Assembly (NCBI RefSeq): GCF_018070575.1
Contig: NZ_JAGPXN010000001.1
Span: forward strand, 806,001 to 870,000
Direction: 5' to 3'
DNA from: Micromonospora sp. C31
GTDB lineage: Bacteria; Actinomycetota; Actinomycetes; Mycobacteriales; Micromonosporaceae
DNA: 64,000 bases
Within the stretch, counting starts at the first letter, position 1, and each line of letters opens with the position of its first letter. Shown piece by piece: positions 1 to 8,062 of the stretch. The notes under the pieces are model-generated. The model was given only the letters and a program-made list of their open reading frames with translations. It made no database searches and was not told the DNA's origin. Position numbers and translations under genes: made by a program.

Positions 1-456
1 GCGGTGCACGCGCCCGACGCGCCCCGGCACACCGCCGACGCGGTCGAGCAGCGCCGGGTGCTCGCCGCCTTCGTGGCCGCCGTCGAGTCGGGCGACCTGG
101 CCGCGCTGGTGCGGGTGCTCGCCCCGGACGTGGTCGCCGTCGGCGACAGCGGCGGCCACTTCCCGGCGGCCCGACGCCCGGTGCTAGGTGCCGACGCGGT
201 GGCCCGCTTCATGCTGGGCCTGTTCGGCCGGGCCGGCCGCTACGGCGGCACGCTGCGCGCCCGCCGCGTGCTGGTCGACGGGGTGGAGGGCCTGCACCTG
301 GAGAGCCGGCACTCGGACGGACGGCCGCTGCGGGTGGTCGCCGCCCTCGCGGTGCACGAGGGCCGGGTGACCGCGATCTTCCACCAGCTCAATCCGGAGA
401 AGCTGGGTGATCTGCCGGCGCTGGCGGCCGAGGACGGCTGGCCGCCGCGCTGGTGA
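1..456 (+). CDS. ECF sigma factor, ECF41/SigJ type, C-terminal part (5' truncated by window edge)
   Basis: The visible 150 or so residues form a SnoaL-like (NTF2 fold) domain followed by the ending NPEKLGDL. This is the C-terminal extension of ECF41 sigma factors, which modulates promoter binding. The sequence GDSGG near residue 50 lies where the family carries a DGGGK motif, so that motif is only partly conserved here. The sigma-2 and sigma-4 regions must lie upstream of the window; the frame is open from base 1. ECF41 genes normally sit beside a carboxymuconolactone decarboxylase or oxidoreductase gene, but the downstream neighbour here is an unrelated convergent DUF402 gene. An alternative is a free-standing SnoaL protein starting at the GTG at base 4, which I consider less likely because of the NPEKL ending. 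Confidence 0.75.
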   Translation, partial: AVHAPDAPRHTADAVEQRRVLAAFVAAVESGDLAALVRVLAPDVVAVGDSGGHFPAARRPVLGADAVARFMLGLFGRAGRYGGTLRARRVLVDGVEGLHLESRHSDGRPLRVVAALAVHEGRVTAIFHQLNPEKLGDLPALAAEDGWPPRW

Positions 457-513
457 CGCCCGGGGGTTCCGCCACCCGGCCGGCCCTGATCCGTCGGGCG
501 GTCGCGCCGGCGG

Positions 514-1020
514 TCAGACCACCAGGGCCAGCCACTTGCGGTACGAGGTGGCGAACGGCTCGGTGCCGTCGCCCAGCGCGTCGAGGAGCCATCGGGCCGC
601 CGCCTCGGCCTGCGTCACCACGTCGTCGGGGTAGCCGAAGCGGGCCTGGTGCTCGGCGAACTCGTCCTCGTCGCGCAACTCCACCAGACCGGTGGCCCGG
701 CGGCGCACCACGTCGAGGTCGAGGTCGATGAGGTGGACGGTGTCGTCGTTCTCCCAGCGGGCCGGGCTGGCGATGTCGCAGTAGACCTCGCTGGTCCGTG
801 GTGGTGGATTGAACATGCCGGTCCACCAGGCCTGGTGCGGCACCAGGAGGACGAACGGGATCTGCTCCACCGACGGCCGGCCGTGGTAGACGGACTTCGT
901 GCCCTCGGGCACGCCGAGCCAGACGCCGAGATCGTCCTCGGCGAGGCGGCGGGCCGGGTAGTCACGGTGGGCGCTGCCGTCGTACTTGCGGTAGATCACG
1001 CGGACCACGTCGCTCGGCAT
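514..1020 (-). CDS. DUF402 domain protein (FomD-like hydrolase fold)
   Basis: The 168-residue protein shows the DUF402 signature: RKYDGSAH and YPARRL near the N-terminus, LLVPHQAWWTGMFN in the middle, then EVYCDIASP and the acidic stretch DLDLDVVRRR ending in DEDEFAEHQ. Acidic residues of this kind bind divalent metal in FomD and related nucleotide hydrolases, so a nucleotide or phosphate-ester hydrolase role is possible but unproven. A TAGGGT box at 1027-1032 (minus strand) ends 6 nt before the ATG, which suggests a leaderless mRNA. It is divergent from the dinG-like gene. Confidence 0.8.
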   Translation of the reverse strand: MPSDVVRVIYRKYDGSAHRDYPARRLAEDDLGVWLGVPEGTKSVYHGRPSVEQIPFVLLVPHQAWWTGMFNPPPRTSEVYCDIASPARWENDDTVHLIDLDLDVVRRRATGLVELRDEDEFAEHQARFGYPDDVVTQAEAAARWLLDALGDGTEPFATSYRKWLALVV

Positions 1021-1156
1021 GATCGCACCCTAACCGATACCGCCCATCCGTCGCCGCACGGAAGTGACCGGACGCGGTCGACCGGAGACCGTACCGTGAC
1101 GACGCCACGCCCGGATCGGCGCGGCCGGTGTCGGGGACGGCGGGTACCGTCGCACG

Positions 1157-3400
1157 GTGACTCCGCGCCTCACCACCGGTTCCGCCACCCCCTCGCCCCG
1201 CACCGGAGGCCGGCGGCGGGGCGCCCGGCCGAGCGGGGTGGAGCTGCTGGCCGCCGCGGTCGGCGCGGTGCCGGGCGGGGCGGCGCGCCCCGGCCAGCAG
1301 CAGATGGCGACGGCCATCGAGGAGTGTGTGCAGGCGCGCGAGCACCTGCTGGTGCAGGCCGGCACGGGCACCGGCAAGTCGCTGGCCTACCTGACGCCCG
1401 CGCTGACTGTGGATGGTCCGGTGGTGGTCTCCACCGCCACCCTGGCTTTGCAGTCCCAACTGGTCGATCACGACCTGCCCCGGCTCGCCGACGCCGTGGA
1501 GCCGGTGCTCGGCCGGCGGCCCACCTTCGCGGTGCTGAAGGGGCGGCACCACTACCTCTGCCTGGCCCGGCTGGACAACTCCACCGAGGACGAGCCGGAG
1601 GACACTCTCTTCGACGCCCCGGCCGCGCGCCCCGGCGGCGGCACCAGGTGGCTCGGCGAGGCGGGGCGGCTCGGCAGGCAGGTCCAGCGGCTGCGCGACT
1701 GGGCGGAGAAGACCGACACCGGCGACCGCGACGAGCTGGACCCGGGCGTCGACGACCAGGCCTGGCGGCTGGCCTCCATGCCGGCCCGCGAGTGCGTCGG
1801 CGCGTCCCGCTGCCCGTTCGGCGCGGAGTGCTTCGCCGAGGCGTCCCGGGCCCGCGCCCGGGAGGCCGACATCGTGGTCACCAACCACAGCCTGCTCGCG
1901 GTCGACATGCTCGCCGGCCGGCACATCGTGCCACCGCACAAGCTGCTCATCGTCGACGAGGCGCACGAGTTGGCCGACCGGGTCTCCTCCGCGGCGCAGG
2001 CCGAGCTGGTGCCGGAGCTGATCGACCGCTCCGCGAAGCGGGCCCGCCCGCTGCTGCGGCCGGACACCGCCGAGTCGCTGACCGCGGCCGGCGACGCCCT
2101 GGCGGTCGGGCTGGCCGAGGCGCCGGCCGGGCGGATCACCTCGGGGCTGCCGGCCGCGCTGCGCGAGGCGTGCACCCTGCTCGACGCGGCCACCCGGGCG
2201 GCGCTCGACGCGATCGGCGACGTCAAGTCCGACGACCCGGACCCGGTGCGCAAGCAGCAGGCCAAGGCGGTGCTCGACGAGCTCTCCGCCACCGCGCAGC
2301 GGCTGCTGGAGGAGGCCGACCACGACGTGGCCTGGGTGGAGAAGAACGACAACAACGGTCGCCGGGCGCTGGTGGTCGCGCCACTTTCGGTCGCCGGCAC
2401 GCTCGCCACCCACCTGTACGACGAGCGCACGGTCGTCGCCACCTCGGCGACGCTGACGCTGGGCGGCCGGTTCGACACGGTGGCCCGGGCGCTGGGCCTG
2501 GAGGCGCCTCCGGCCGACCCGCCGTCACCGGCCGCCGCTGCCCTGGCCGCCCGGTCCGCCGGGCGCACCGGCGCAGCCGCACCGGCACGGGGCACCGGGC
2601 CGGCCGAGGGCGGCACGGCCCAGGGCGGCACGGCGCAGGGCGGCACGGCGCAGGGCGGCACCGCCCAGGGCGGCCGGGCGCAGGACGGCACGGCTGCCGG
2701 CCCGGCAGGCGCACCGGCGACCTCGGGGCCGGGCTGGCGTTCCCTCGACGTCGGCTCGCCGTTCGACTACCCCCGGCAGGGCATCCTGTACGTCGCCGCG
2801 CACCTGCCCCGACCCAGCGTCTCCGGGCTGCCCGACGCGGCCGGTGAGGAACTGCTCACGCTGGTCACCGCGCTCGGCGGGCGTACCCTCGGCCTCTTCT
2901 CCTCCCGGCGGGCCGCGCAGCAGGCGGCGGAGCTGCTGCGGGCGCGGACCGACCTGCCGGTCCTGCTCCAGGGCGAGGAGGCGCTGCCGCTGCTGGTACG
3001 CCGGTTCCGGGAGGAGAAGTCGAGTTGCCTGTTCGGGGTGATGTCGCTCTGGCAGGGCGTCGACGTGCCGGGCGACTCCTGCCAACTGGTGGTCATCGAC
3101 CGGCTGCCCTTCCCCCGGCCGGACGAGCCGCTCGCCGCTGCCCGGGCCGCCGCGGTGGACGCCGGCGGCGGGTCGGGTTTCGCGGCGGTCAGCGTGCCGA
3201 TCGCCGCGATCCGGCTGGCCCAGGGCGTGGGGCGGTTGATCCGCTCGACAGGCGACAGGGGTGTGGTGGCGGTGCTCGACTCGCGCCTGGAGACCGCCCG
3301 GGGCTACGGGCCGTTCCTACGCCGGTCGCTGCCGCCGTTCTGGTACACCACCCGGCCGGAGGTCGCCCGCGGCGCCCTCGAACGCCTCGCCCGGACCTGA
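1157..3400 (+). CDS. DinG/YoaA-family ATP-dependent DNA helicase with low-complexity insertion
   Basis: Superfamily 2 (XPD-like) helicase of 747 residues. Walker A is QAGTGTGKS (around residues 66-74) and the DEAH box is IVDEAHEL (D267). Four cysteines between them (about residues 135, 213, 219, 225) match the iron-sulfur cluster of this family. The C-terminal helicase motifs include SLWQGVDVPG, VVIDRLPFPRPDEP and GVGRLIRS. Such enzymes unwind damaged or R-loop DNA 5' to 3'. The start is a GTG with a TACCGT box 6 nt upstream and no Shine-Dalgarno. Residues of about 455-525 are an Ala/Gly/Thr/Gln-rich insertion built from 15-bp repeats, which I do not recall in relatives. Confidence 0.9.
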   Translation: MTPRLTTGSATPSPRTGGRRRGARPSGVELLAAAVGAVPGGAARPGQQQMATAIEECVQAREHLLVQAGTGTGKSLAYLTPALTVDGPVVVSTATLALQSQLVDHDLPRLADAVEPVLGRRPTFAVLKGRHHYLCLARLDNSTEDEPEDTLFDAPAARPGGGTRWLGEAGRLGRQVQRLRDWAEKTDTGDRDELDPGVDDQAWRLASMPARECVGASRCPFGAECFAEASRARAREADIVVTNHSLLAVDMLAGRHIVPPHKLLIVDEAHELADRVSSAAQAELVPELIDRSAKRARPLLRPDTAESLTAAGDALAVGLAEAPAGRITSGLPAALREACTLLDAATRAALDAIGDVKSDDPDPVRKQQAKAVLDELSATAQRLLEEADHDVAWVEKNDNNGRRALVVAPLSVAGTLATHLYDERTVVATSATLTLGGRFDTVARALGLEAPPADPPSPAAAALAARSAGRTGAAAPARGTGPAEGGTAQGGTAQGGTAQGGTAQGGRAQDGTAAGPAGAPATSGPGWRSLDVGSPFDYPRQGILYVAAHLPRPSVSGLPDAAGEELLTLVTALGGRTLGLFSSRRAAQQAAELLRARTDLPVLLQGEEALPLLVRRFREEKSSCLFGVMSLWQGVDVPGDSCQLVVIDRLPFPRPDEPLAAARAAAVDAGGGSGFAAVSVPIAAIRLAQGVGRLIRSTGDRGVVAVLDSRLETARGYGPFLRRSLPPFWYTTRPEVARGALERLART
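2610..2694 (+). repeat. 15-bp in-frame tandem repeat in helicase gene
   Basis: About five copies of GGCGGCACGGCSCAG, encoding repeated GGTAQ. They sit between the helicase core segments ALGLEAPP and WRSLDVGSPFDY, so they form a flexible linker that does not interrupt a motif. Confidence 0.85.
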
Positions 3401-3401
3401 C

Positions 3402-3424
3402 CCCGCGCCGCACCGCGGCGCGGG
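3402..3424. terminator. bidirectional hairpin between convergent genes
   Basis: Perfect 10-bp stem CCCGCGCCGC / GCGGCGCGGG with the loop ACC, starting 1 nt after the helicase stop codon and 16 nt from the stop of the convergent permease. There is no T-tract, which is usual in actinobacteria. Confidence 0.65.
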
Positions 3425-3440
3425 CCCCCGCCGGCTGAGG

Positions 3441-4739
3441 TCAGGGCGCCTGGGAGGCGACGACGACGGCGTCGGGCGGGGTGTCCGGGACGGTGCGGGC
3501 GGCGAGCCGGCGGACGGCCGTGTTGAGCACGGCGATCAGCGGCACCGAGACCAGCGCGCCGGTGATCCCGGCGAGGACCACGCCGGCCGCGATGCCGATG
3601 ATGACCGCGAGCGGGTGGATGGCCACCGCCCGGCCCATGATGAGTGGCTGGAGGAGGTGCCCCTCCACCTGCTGCACCCCGATCACCGCACCGAGGATGA
3701 TCAGCGCGGTCACCGGGCCGCTGTCGACCAGGGCGACCAGGACCGCGACGACACCCGACAGGGTCGCACCGACGATCGGGATGAAGGCACCGAGGAAGAC
3801 GAGCGCGGCGAGCGGGAAGGCGAACGGGATGTCGAAGATGACGAGGAAGACGCCGATGCCGACCGCGTCGATGAAGGCGACCAGCACGGTCGCCCGGACG
3901 TAGGCGACCAGCGTCGCCCAGGACGCCCGCCCGGCGTCGTCGACCTTCCAACGGGCGGCCACCGGCAGCAGCCGGACCAGGAAGCGCCAGATCTTGTTGC
4001 CGTCGCGCAGGAAGAAGAAGGTGGCGAAGAGCACCAGCAGCGTGCCGGTCAGCACCTCAGCCAGCGTGGCGGCCGTGGAGAGGGCGCCGCTGGTGAACCT
4101 CTCGGTGTTGTTGTTGATCCACTTCTGGCCCTCGTCGATGTAGTTGTCGAGCTGGCCGTCGGAGAGGTGCAGCGGGCCGGTCTTCAGCCAGTCCTGGATC
4201 TGCCGGACGCCCTCCGAGGACTTCTTGCTCAGCTCCGGCACGCCCTGGATGAACTCGTTCACCACCAGGGTCAGCGTGCCGATCACCGCGGCCAGGCCGC
4301 CCACCAGCACCACCGCCGTCGCCATGGACCGCGGGAAGCGGGCCCGCAGCAGCCAGCCCACCGCCGGCGCGAGCAGCGCCGAGAGCAGCAGCGCGACGGC
4401 CAACGGAATGACCACGATCCGGACGGTGCCGACGATCTTCAACAGCGCCCAGGCGACGACGCCGATCACGATCAGCCGCCAGGACCAGGCGGCGGCGATC
4501 CGCAACGCGTGCGGCACGTCCGCGTCGTCCCGGCTCGAGGTGGAGTTGTGCATCGCACCGGGCGGCGGGGTGCCGACCACGGTCGCGGAGGGCGCCGCCG
4601 CCGGTCCGGGGGACGTCGGCGAGGCCACGCCGGCCGGTTCGGGGACGTCGGCCGGGTCCGTGCGGCGGTCGCGCGCCGACGCCCGGCCCGACTCGTACGC
4701 GCGGCGGAGCCGTCCGCGTAACTGCTCGAAGCGGCTCAA
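3441..4739 (-). CDS. AI-2E family (TqsA/YdiK-type) membrane permease
   Basis: The 432-residue protein has a hydrophilic N-terminal 100 residues rich in Pro, Ala and Asp. About eight membrane segments follow, with the family layout: paired helices (RLIVIGVVAWALLKIVGTV, VVIPLAVALLLSALLAPAVG), a long periplasmic region around PELSKKSSEGVRQIQDWLK, then helices near LVIFDIPFAFPLAALVFLGAFIPIVG. The family exports or equilibrates small solutes including AI-2 and ions; the substrate is unknown. I chose the TTG start at 4739 because AGGAGG lies 5 nt upstream; longer in-frame readings run into the divergent groES-like gene. A CCGCCCAC-TCG-GTGGGCGG hairpin at 4766-4784 lies in the leader. Confidence 0.85.
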   Translation of the reverse strand: MSRFEQLRGRLRRAYESGRASARDRRTDPADVPEPAGVASPTSPGPAAAPSATVVGTPPPGAMHNSTSSRDDADVPHALRIAAAWSWRLIVIGVVAWALLKIVGTVRIVVIPLAVALLLSALLAPAVGWLLRARFPRSMATAVVLVGGLAAVIGTLTLVVNEFIQGVPELSKKSSEGVRQIQDWLKTGPLHLSDGQLDNYIDEGQKWINNNTERFTSGALSTAATLAEVLTGTLLVLFATFFFLRDGNKIWRFLVRLLPVAARWKVDDAGRASWATLVAYVRATVLVAFIDAVGIGVFLVIFDIPFAFPLAALVFLGAFIPIVGATLSGVVAVLVALVDSGPVTALIILGAVIGVQQVEGHLLQPLIMGRAVAIHPLAVIIGIAAGVVLAGITGALVSVPLIAVLNTAVRRLAARTVPDTPPDAVVVASQAP

Positions 4740-4765
4740 GCGCACCTCCTGGCGTGAGAACCGGC

Positions 4766-4784
4766 CCGCCCACTCGGTGGGCGG
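4766..4784. promoter_or_regulatory. perfect 8-bp inverted repeat in leader of the AI-2E permease
   Basis: CCGCCCAC / GTGGGCGG with the loop TCG, 16 nt upstream of the AGGAGG ribosome site. A TATCCT box (4787-4792, minus strand) lies just upstream. It could be an operator near the promoter or an RNA hairpin; nothing decides between them. Confidence 0.4.
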
Positions 4785-4896
4785 ACAGGATACGTTCGAC
4801 GACGCCACCGTAGGGCAGGTCCGCCACACATTGCCCCCGGCCCCCGGGGCGTAACCACCCACGGCCGCCCGACGGGGACACGGTAGCGTTTCCGGC

Positions 4897-5235
4897 GTGA
4901 CCGCCGACCATAATCTCGACTCCGGGCTGCCGATCCGCCTGCTGCACGACCGTGTGCTGGTGCGGATGGAGGGCAGCGAGGGTGAGCGACGCTCGACCGC
5001 CGGCATCGTGATCCCGGCGACCGCCGCCGTGGGCAAGCGCCTGGCCTGGGCCACCGCCGTGGGGGTGGGGCCGAACGTACGCGCCATCGTCTCCGGCGAC
5101 CGGGTCCTCTTCGACCCCGACGACCGCTCCGAGGTCGAACTGCACGGCCGCGGGTACGTGCTGCTGCGCGAACGCGACGTGCACGCCGTGGCCGCCGAGC
5201 GGGTGGAGAACGACTCCACCGGTCTCTATCTCTGA
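4897..5235 (+). CDS. GroES-like (Cpn10) protein, orphan
   Basis: The 112-residue protein carries the Cpn10 fold signature: IRLLHDRVLVRMEGSEGERRST, then the mobile-loop-like segment AGIVIPATAAVGKRL, GVGPNVRAIVSGDRVLFDPDD and the closing strand GYVLLRERDVHAV. It is shorter and more diverged than a housekeeping GroES and has no groEL beside it; the window's groEL is 15 kb away. The start is a GTG 7 nt after a TAGCGT box (4884-4889), without Shine-Dalgarno or CIRCE, so it appears outside HrcA control. The likely role is a specialised co-chaperonin, which is inference. Confidence 0.8.
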   Translation: MTADHNLDSGLPIRLLHDRVLVRMEGSEGERRSTAGIVIPATAAVGKRLAWATAVGVGPNVRAIVSGDRVLFDPDDRSEVELHGRGYVLLRERDVHAVAAERVENDSTGLYL

Positions 5236-5333
5236 TCCCGTCCCCGCCCCGTCGGTCCGGATGAGGGCGCCGGTGCCGTTTGCGTCGCTCCCGGCCGGGA
5301 AGCCAGCCGCACCACCGGCCCTGGGGAGGGACG

Positions 5334-5501
5334 ATGCCGGTACTCGTGAAGAAGATTCTGCTCTGGGGAAGCGTCGCGTTCCTGATCTACTTCATGGCCT
5401 TCCGGCCGGAAGGCGCGGCCGAGATGTTCAAGGCGATCGGGGCGGGGCTGATGGCGATGGCGCAGGGCCTCGGTGACTTCCTCACCAGCCTGATGACCTG
5501 A
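5334..5501 (+). CDS. small single-pass membrane protein, conserved hypothetical
   Basis: 55 residues. KKILLWGSVAFLIYFMAF forms one N-terminal membrane helix, followed by an amphipathic segment GAAEMFKAIGAGLMAMAQGLGDFLTSLM. A strong ribosome site (GGGGAGGG) precedes the ATG. Proteins of this shape are widespread in actinobacteria as uncharacterised small membrane proteins; I know of no function. It lies 98 nt after the groES-like gene and is followed directly by a terminator. Confidence 0.75.
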   Translation: MPVLVKKILLWGSVAFLIYFMAFRPEGAAEMFKAIGAGLMAMAQGLGDFLTSLMT

Positions 5502-5539
5502 CGACCGGGGGCCGACCCGCACAGGGCGGCCCCCGGTCG
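5502..5539. terminator. strong bidirectional terminator hairpin
   Basis: Perfect 13-bp stem CGACCGGGGGCCG / CGGCCCCCGGTCG with a 12-nt loop. It begins directly after the small membrane protein stop codon and faces the convergent PrsW-like gene. Confidence 0.75.
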
Positions 5540-5572
5540 CGGTCCTGGCTCGGGGGTGACGGGTCGTACGCG

Positions 5573-7024
5573 TCAGTGGTGGCCGGGAGGCCACGGCGCC
5601 GGTGGACGCTGGCCGTACCAGCCGGGCGGGCCGAAGCCGGCCGGGGGCGGCGGGGGCGGCGGCGGGACGAGCACCACGGGAATCGGCACGACGGGCTCGT
5701 CCGGCGCCTCCACCGAGCGCTGCGTGCCGTCCGGGAACCGCAGGTGGTAGCGGTGCCCGTCCCAGATCCCCACCGGCACCTGCGGGTCCCGGCCCACGAA
5801 GAACGACCGGTACGCGCCGATCGCCTCCAGCAGCTCCCGCTCCTCCCGCGCGGTCCGCTCCCGGTCCGCCGGGCGTCGGTCCAGCCCGCGCAGCGCGCCG
5901 TCGCGCAGCAGCGCCAGCCGGGTCGCCGCGAACTGGTAGCCACGCATCGCCCTAAGCCCGCCGTCGCCGGCGACCCGCCTGGCCCACACCCGGGCCGCGT
6001 GCCGCCGTCCCAGGCTGCTCAGCGCCGCCACCTCCGGCGGGGTGAGCCAGCCCGCCCGTACGTAGTCCGGCAGGGTCCGCTCGGTGAGCCGCCCCTCCCA
6101 GGCCCGCAGCCAGACGGCGAGCCCGACCATGCCGAAGAAGACCGGCACCATCACGCCGATGAAGCCGTACAGCATGATCAGGGTCTGGCCGGTGGCCTGG
6201 GTGAGCGTCGGTAGCAGGTTCCAGAGCCCGTGCAGCATCATCGCCAGGACCAGGCCGGCGAGCGGGGCGAGCACCCGGACCCACCGGTCGGCGGCGCGCG
6301 CGGCGATGCCCAGCCCCACCCCCGTCATCGAGGTGAAGAGCGGGTGGGCGAAGCCGAAGAGCAGGATCCGGACGATGAAGATGGCGATGACCTGCTGGGT
6401 GCCGGTCGCCGGCCCGTACCGCTCCACGCCGCTGGCGTAGCCGTAGCCGCCCAGGTAGAGGATGTTCTCCACCATCGCGAACCCGATCGCGGAGAGCCCG
6501 CAGTAGACCAGGGCGTCGGTGATCCCGGAGAACTCCCGGCGGCGGAAGATCAGCAGCAGGATCGGCCCGAGGGCCTTGGTCAGCTCCTCGATGAACGGCG
6601 CCACCAGCACCGCGGTCAGCGCGGTCGGCAGCCCCCAGTCCTCGAACAACCCGGCGGAGAACTCGTTGACCGTCAGCGAGGCCGCCGTGGAGACGAACGC
6701 GCCCCAGGCGAAGCAGAAGATCAGGTACTTGAGGGGCTCCGGCTCGTAGCGGTCCAGCCAGAGGAAGCAGGCCACCAGCACCGGAACCGGGAGGATCGCG
6801 GCGACCACGCCGATCAGCAGCGCCTCGACGCCCAGGTTCTCCCCCAGCGTGAAGACCATGAACAGCGCGCACGCCGCGATGAACAGGACGGTGCCGGCCA
6901 GCACCAGGGCCCGCCGCCACCCCAGCCGGCGCAGCGGCATCCGGGGCCCGGCCGCACCCGGCGGCGGGACGGCGGGCGCGGTCGGCGACGGCGGCAGGGG
7001 TGCGCCGGGCGGGGTGTCGGCCAT
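5573..7024 (-). CDS. PrsW-family intramembrane metalloprotease
   Basis: The 483-residue protein has about eight hydrophobic helices and the family's metal motifs: FIEELTKALGP (EExxK), GFAMVENILY (FxxxE), FGFAHPLFTSMTG and MMLHGLWNLLP (His motifs). In Bacillus PrsW cleaves an anti-sigma factor in the membrane; the target here is unknown, and no anti-sigma gene adjoins. The C-terminal 150 residues are soluble and Pro-rich at the end (PPPPPPPPAGFG). The chosen ATG is 6 nt from a TACGCT box (7031-7036, minus strand), suggesting a leaderless transcript; a longer in-frame reading to 7093 lacks such support. Confidence 0.85.
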   Translation of the reverse strand: MADTPPGAPLPPSPTAPAVPPPGAAGPRMPLRRLGWRRALVLAGTVLFIAACALFMVFTLGENLGVEALLIGVVAAILPVPVLVACFLWLDRYEPEPLKYLIFCFAWGAFVSTAASLTVNEFSAGLFEDWGLPTALTAVLVAPFIEELTKALGPILLLIFRRREFSGITDALVYCGLSAIGFAMVENILYLGGYGYASGVERYGPATGTQQVIAIFIVRILLFGFAHPLFTSMTGVGLGIAARAADRWVRVLAPLAGLVLAMMLHGLWNLLPTLTQATGQTLIMLYGFIGVMVPVFFGMVGLAVWLRAWEGRLTERTLPDYVRAGWLTPPEVAALSSLGRRHAARVWARRVAGDGGLRAMRGYQFAATRLALLRDGALRGLDRRPADRERTAREERELLEAIGAYRSFFVGRDPQVPVGIWDGHRYHLRFPDGTQRSVEAPDEPVVPIPVVLVPPPPPPPPAGFGPPGWYGQRPPAPWPPGHH

Positions 7025-7105
7025 GCGGTCAGCGTAGCCATCCCGGGCCGGCTGGACCGGCCGCATCGACCCGCCATGCCGCCGGCAGGTCACCGGCCCG
7101 CGCCG

Positions 7106-8062
7106 TCAGGCCTCCCTCGCCACGGGTGCCGGCGCGCGGCCGCGGGTGCGCTGGATCAGCACGACACACGCCAGCACCGCCAGCGCCGCCGCGATCGAGG
7201 CGGGAGTGACGGCCTCGCCGAGCAGCAGCGCCGACCAGACGAGGGTGAGCACCGGCTGCCCGAGCTGGATCTGGCCGACCTGTGCGACGCCGCCCCGGGC
7301 CAGGCCCGCGTACCAGGCGAAGAAGCCCAGGAACATGGAGACGGCGGTGAGGTATCCGAACGCCGACCAGGCGACGGCGTCGGCGCGCGGCGCAGCGGCC
7401 ACGGCGGCGACGACCGTGACCGGCACGGTCACCGGCAGCGAGAGCAGCAGCGCCCAGCAGATCGTCCGAGCGCCGCCCAGCTCGCGGGCGAGCGCGCCGC
7501 CCTCGGCGTATCCGAGGCCGCAGAGCACGACCGCCGCGAGCAGGAACAGGTCGGGCGGGGAGAGGGCCCCGCGCACCGCGCCGCTGGCGCCGAGGAAGGC
7601 GAGGACCGACAGCAGCCCGCCGACGCTCGCGGCCCAGAACAGCGGCGGCGGTCGCTCGCCGGCCCGCAGCACGGCGAACACGGCGGTCATGGCGGGCAGC
7701 ACGGCGATGACGACCGCGCCGTGCGCGGAGGTCCGGGTGCTGAGCGCCAGCGAGGTGAACAGCGGGAAACCGACGACGACGCCGAGGGCCACGACGGTCA
7801 GCCGCCGCCACTGACCACGGGTGGGTCGCGAAGCGGCGGTGGGTCGCGAAGCGGCGGTGAGTCGCAGGTACGCCGCGGCCAGCAGCGCCGCGCCGACGGC
7901 CCGGCCGAAGGCGACGAACCACGGGTCGAGCTGCTGCACGGCGACGCGGGTGGCGGGCAGCGACATGCTGAAGGCGAGGACGCCCAGCGCGCCGAGGGCG
8001 AGACCGGTCGTCCGGTAGGCCGTTACCGCGCCGCGGACAGTAGCGCTACTCTTCTCGTTCAT
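7106..8062 (-). CDS. EamA/DMT-family transporter
   Basis: The 318-residue protein has ten predicted membrane helices in two EamA repeats. The first begins GLALGALGVLAFSMSLPATRVAVQQLDPWFVAFGR, the second near ICWALLLSLPVTVPV. Members export amino acids or metabolites. Its ATG (8060-8062) overlaps by 2 bp the ATG of the divergent MocR-type regulator, whose partner gene it probably is. The minus-strand promoter reads TTGGAT-N17-TACCGT and lies inside the regulator's coding region; the TACCGT box ends 5 nt from the ATG, so the mRNA should be leaderless. An 18-bp repeat (GTGGGTCGCGAAGCGGCG, two copies near 7818-7853) encodes TAASRP twice in a loop. Confidence 0.85.
   Translation of the reverse strand: MNEKSSATVRGAVTAYRTTGLALGALGVLAFSMSLPATRVAVQQLDPWFVAFGRAVGAALLAAAYLRLTAASRPTAASRPTRGQWRRLTVVALGVVVGFPLFTSLALSTRTSAHGAVVIAVLPAMTAVFAVLRAGERPPPLFWAASVGGLLSVLAFLGASGAVRGALSPPDLFLLAAVVLCGLGYAEGGALARELGGARTICWALLLSLPVTVPVTVVAAVAAAPRADAVAWSAFGYLTAVSMFLGFFAWYAGLARGGVAQVGQIQLGQPVLTLVWSALLLGEAVTPASIAAALAVLACVVLIQRTRGRAPAPVAREA
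8023..8052 (+). promoter_or_regulatory. leaderless promoter of the MocR gene with internal operator palindrome
   Basis: TTACCG (8023-8028), 18-bp spacer, TACTCT (8047-8052), then 8 nt to the ATG at 8061. The perfect 12-bp palindrome AGTAGCGCTACT (8039-8050) fills the end of the spacer and overlaps the -10 box, a position suited to autorepression by the regulator. The whole element lies inside the EamA coding sequence. Confidence 0.6.

Noticed and set aside
4897..5235. Naming this gene groES as the partner of the window's groEL
   Set aside because: It is diverged, 15 kb away and lacks CIRCE. The housekeeping groES is probably elsewhere with another groEL.
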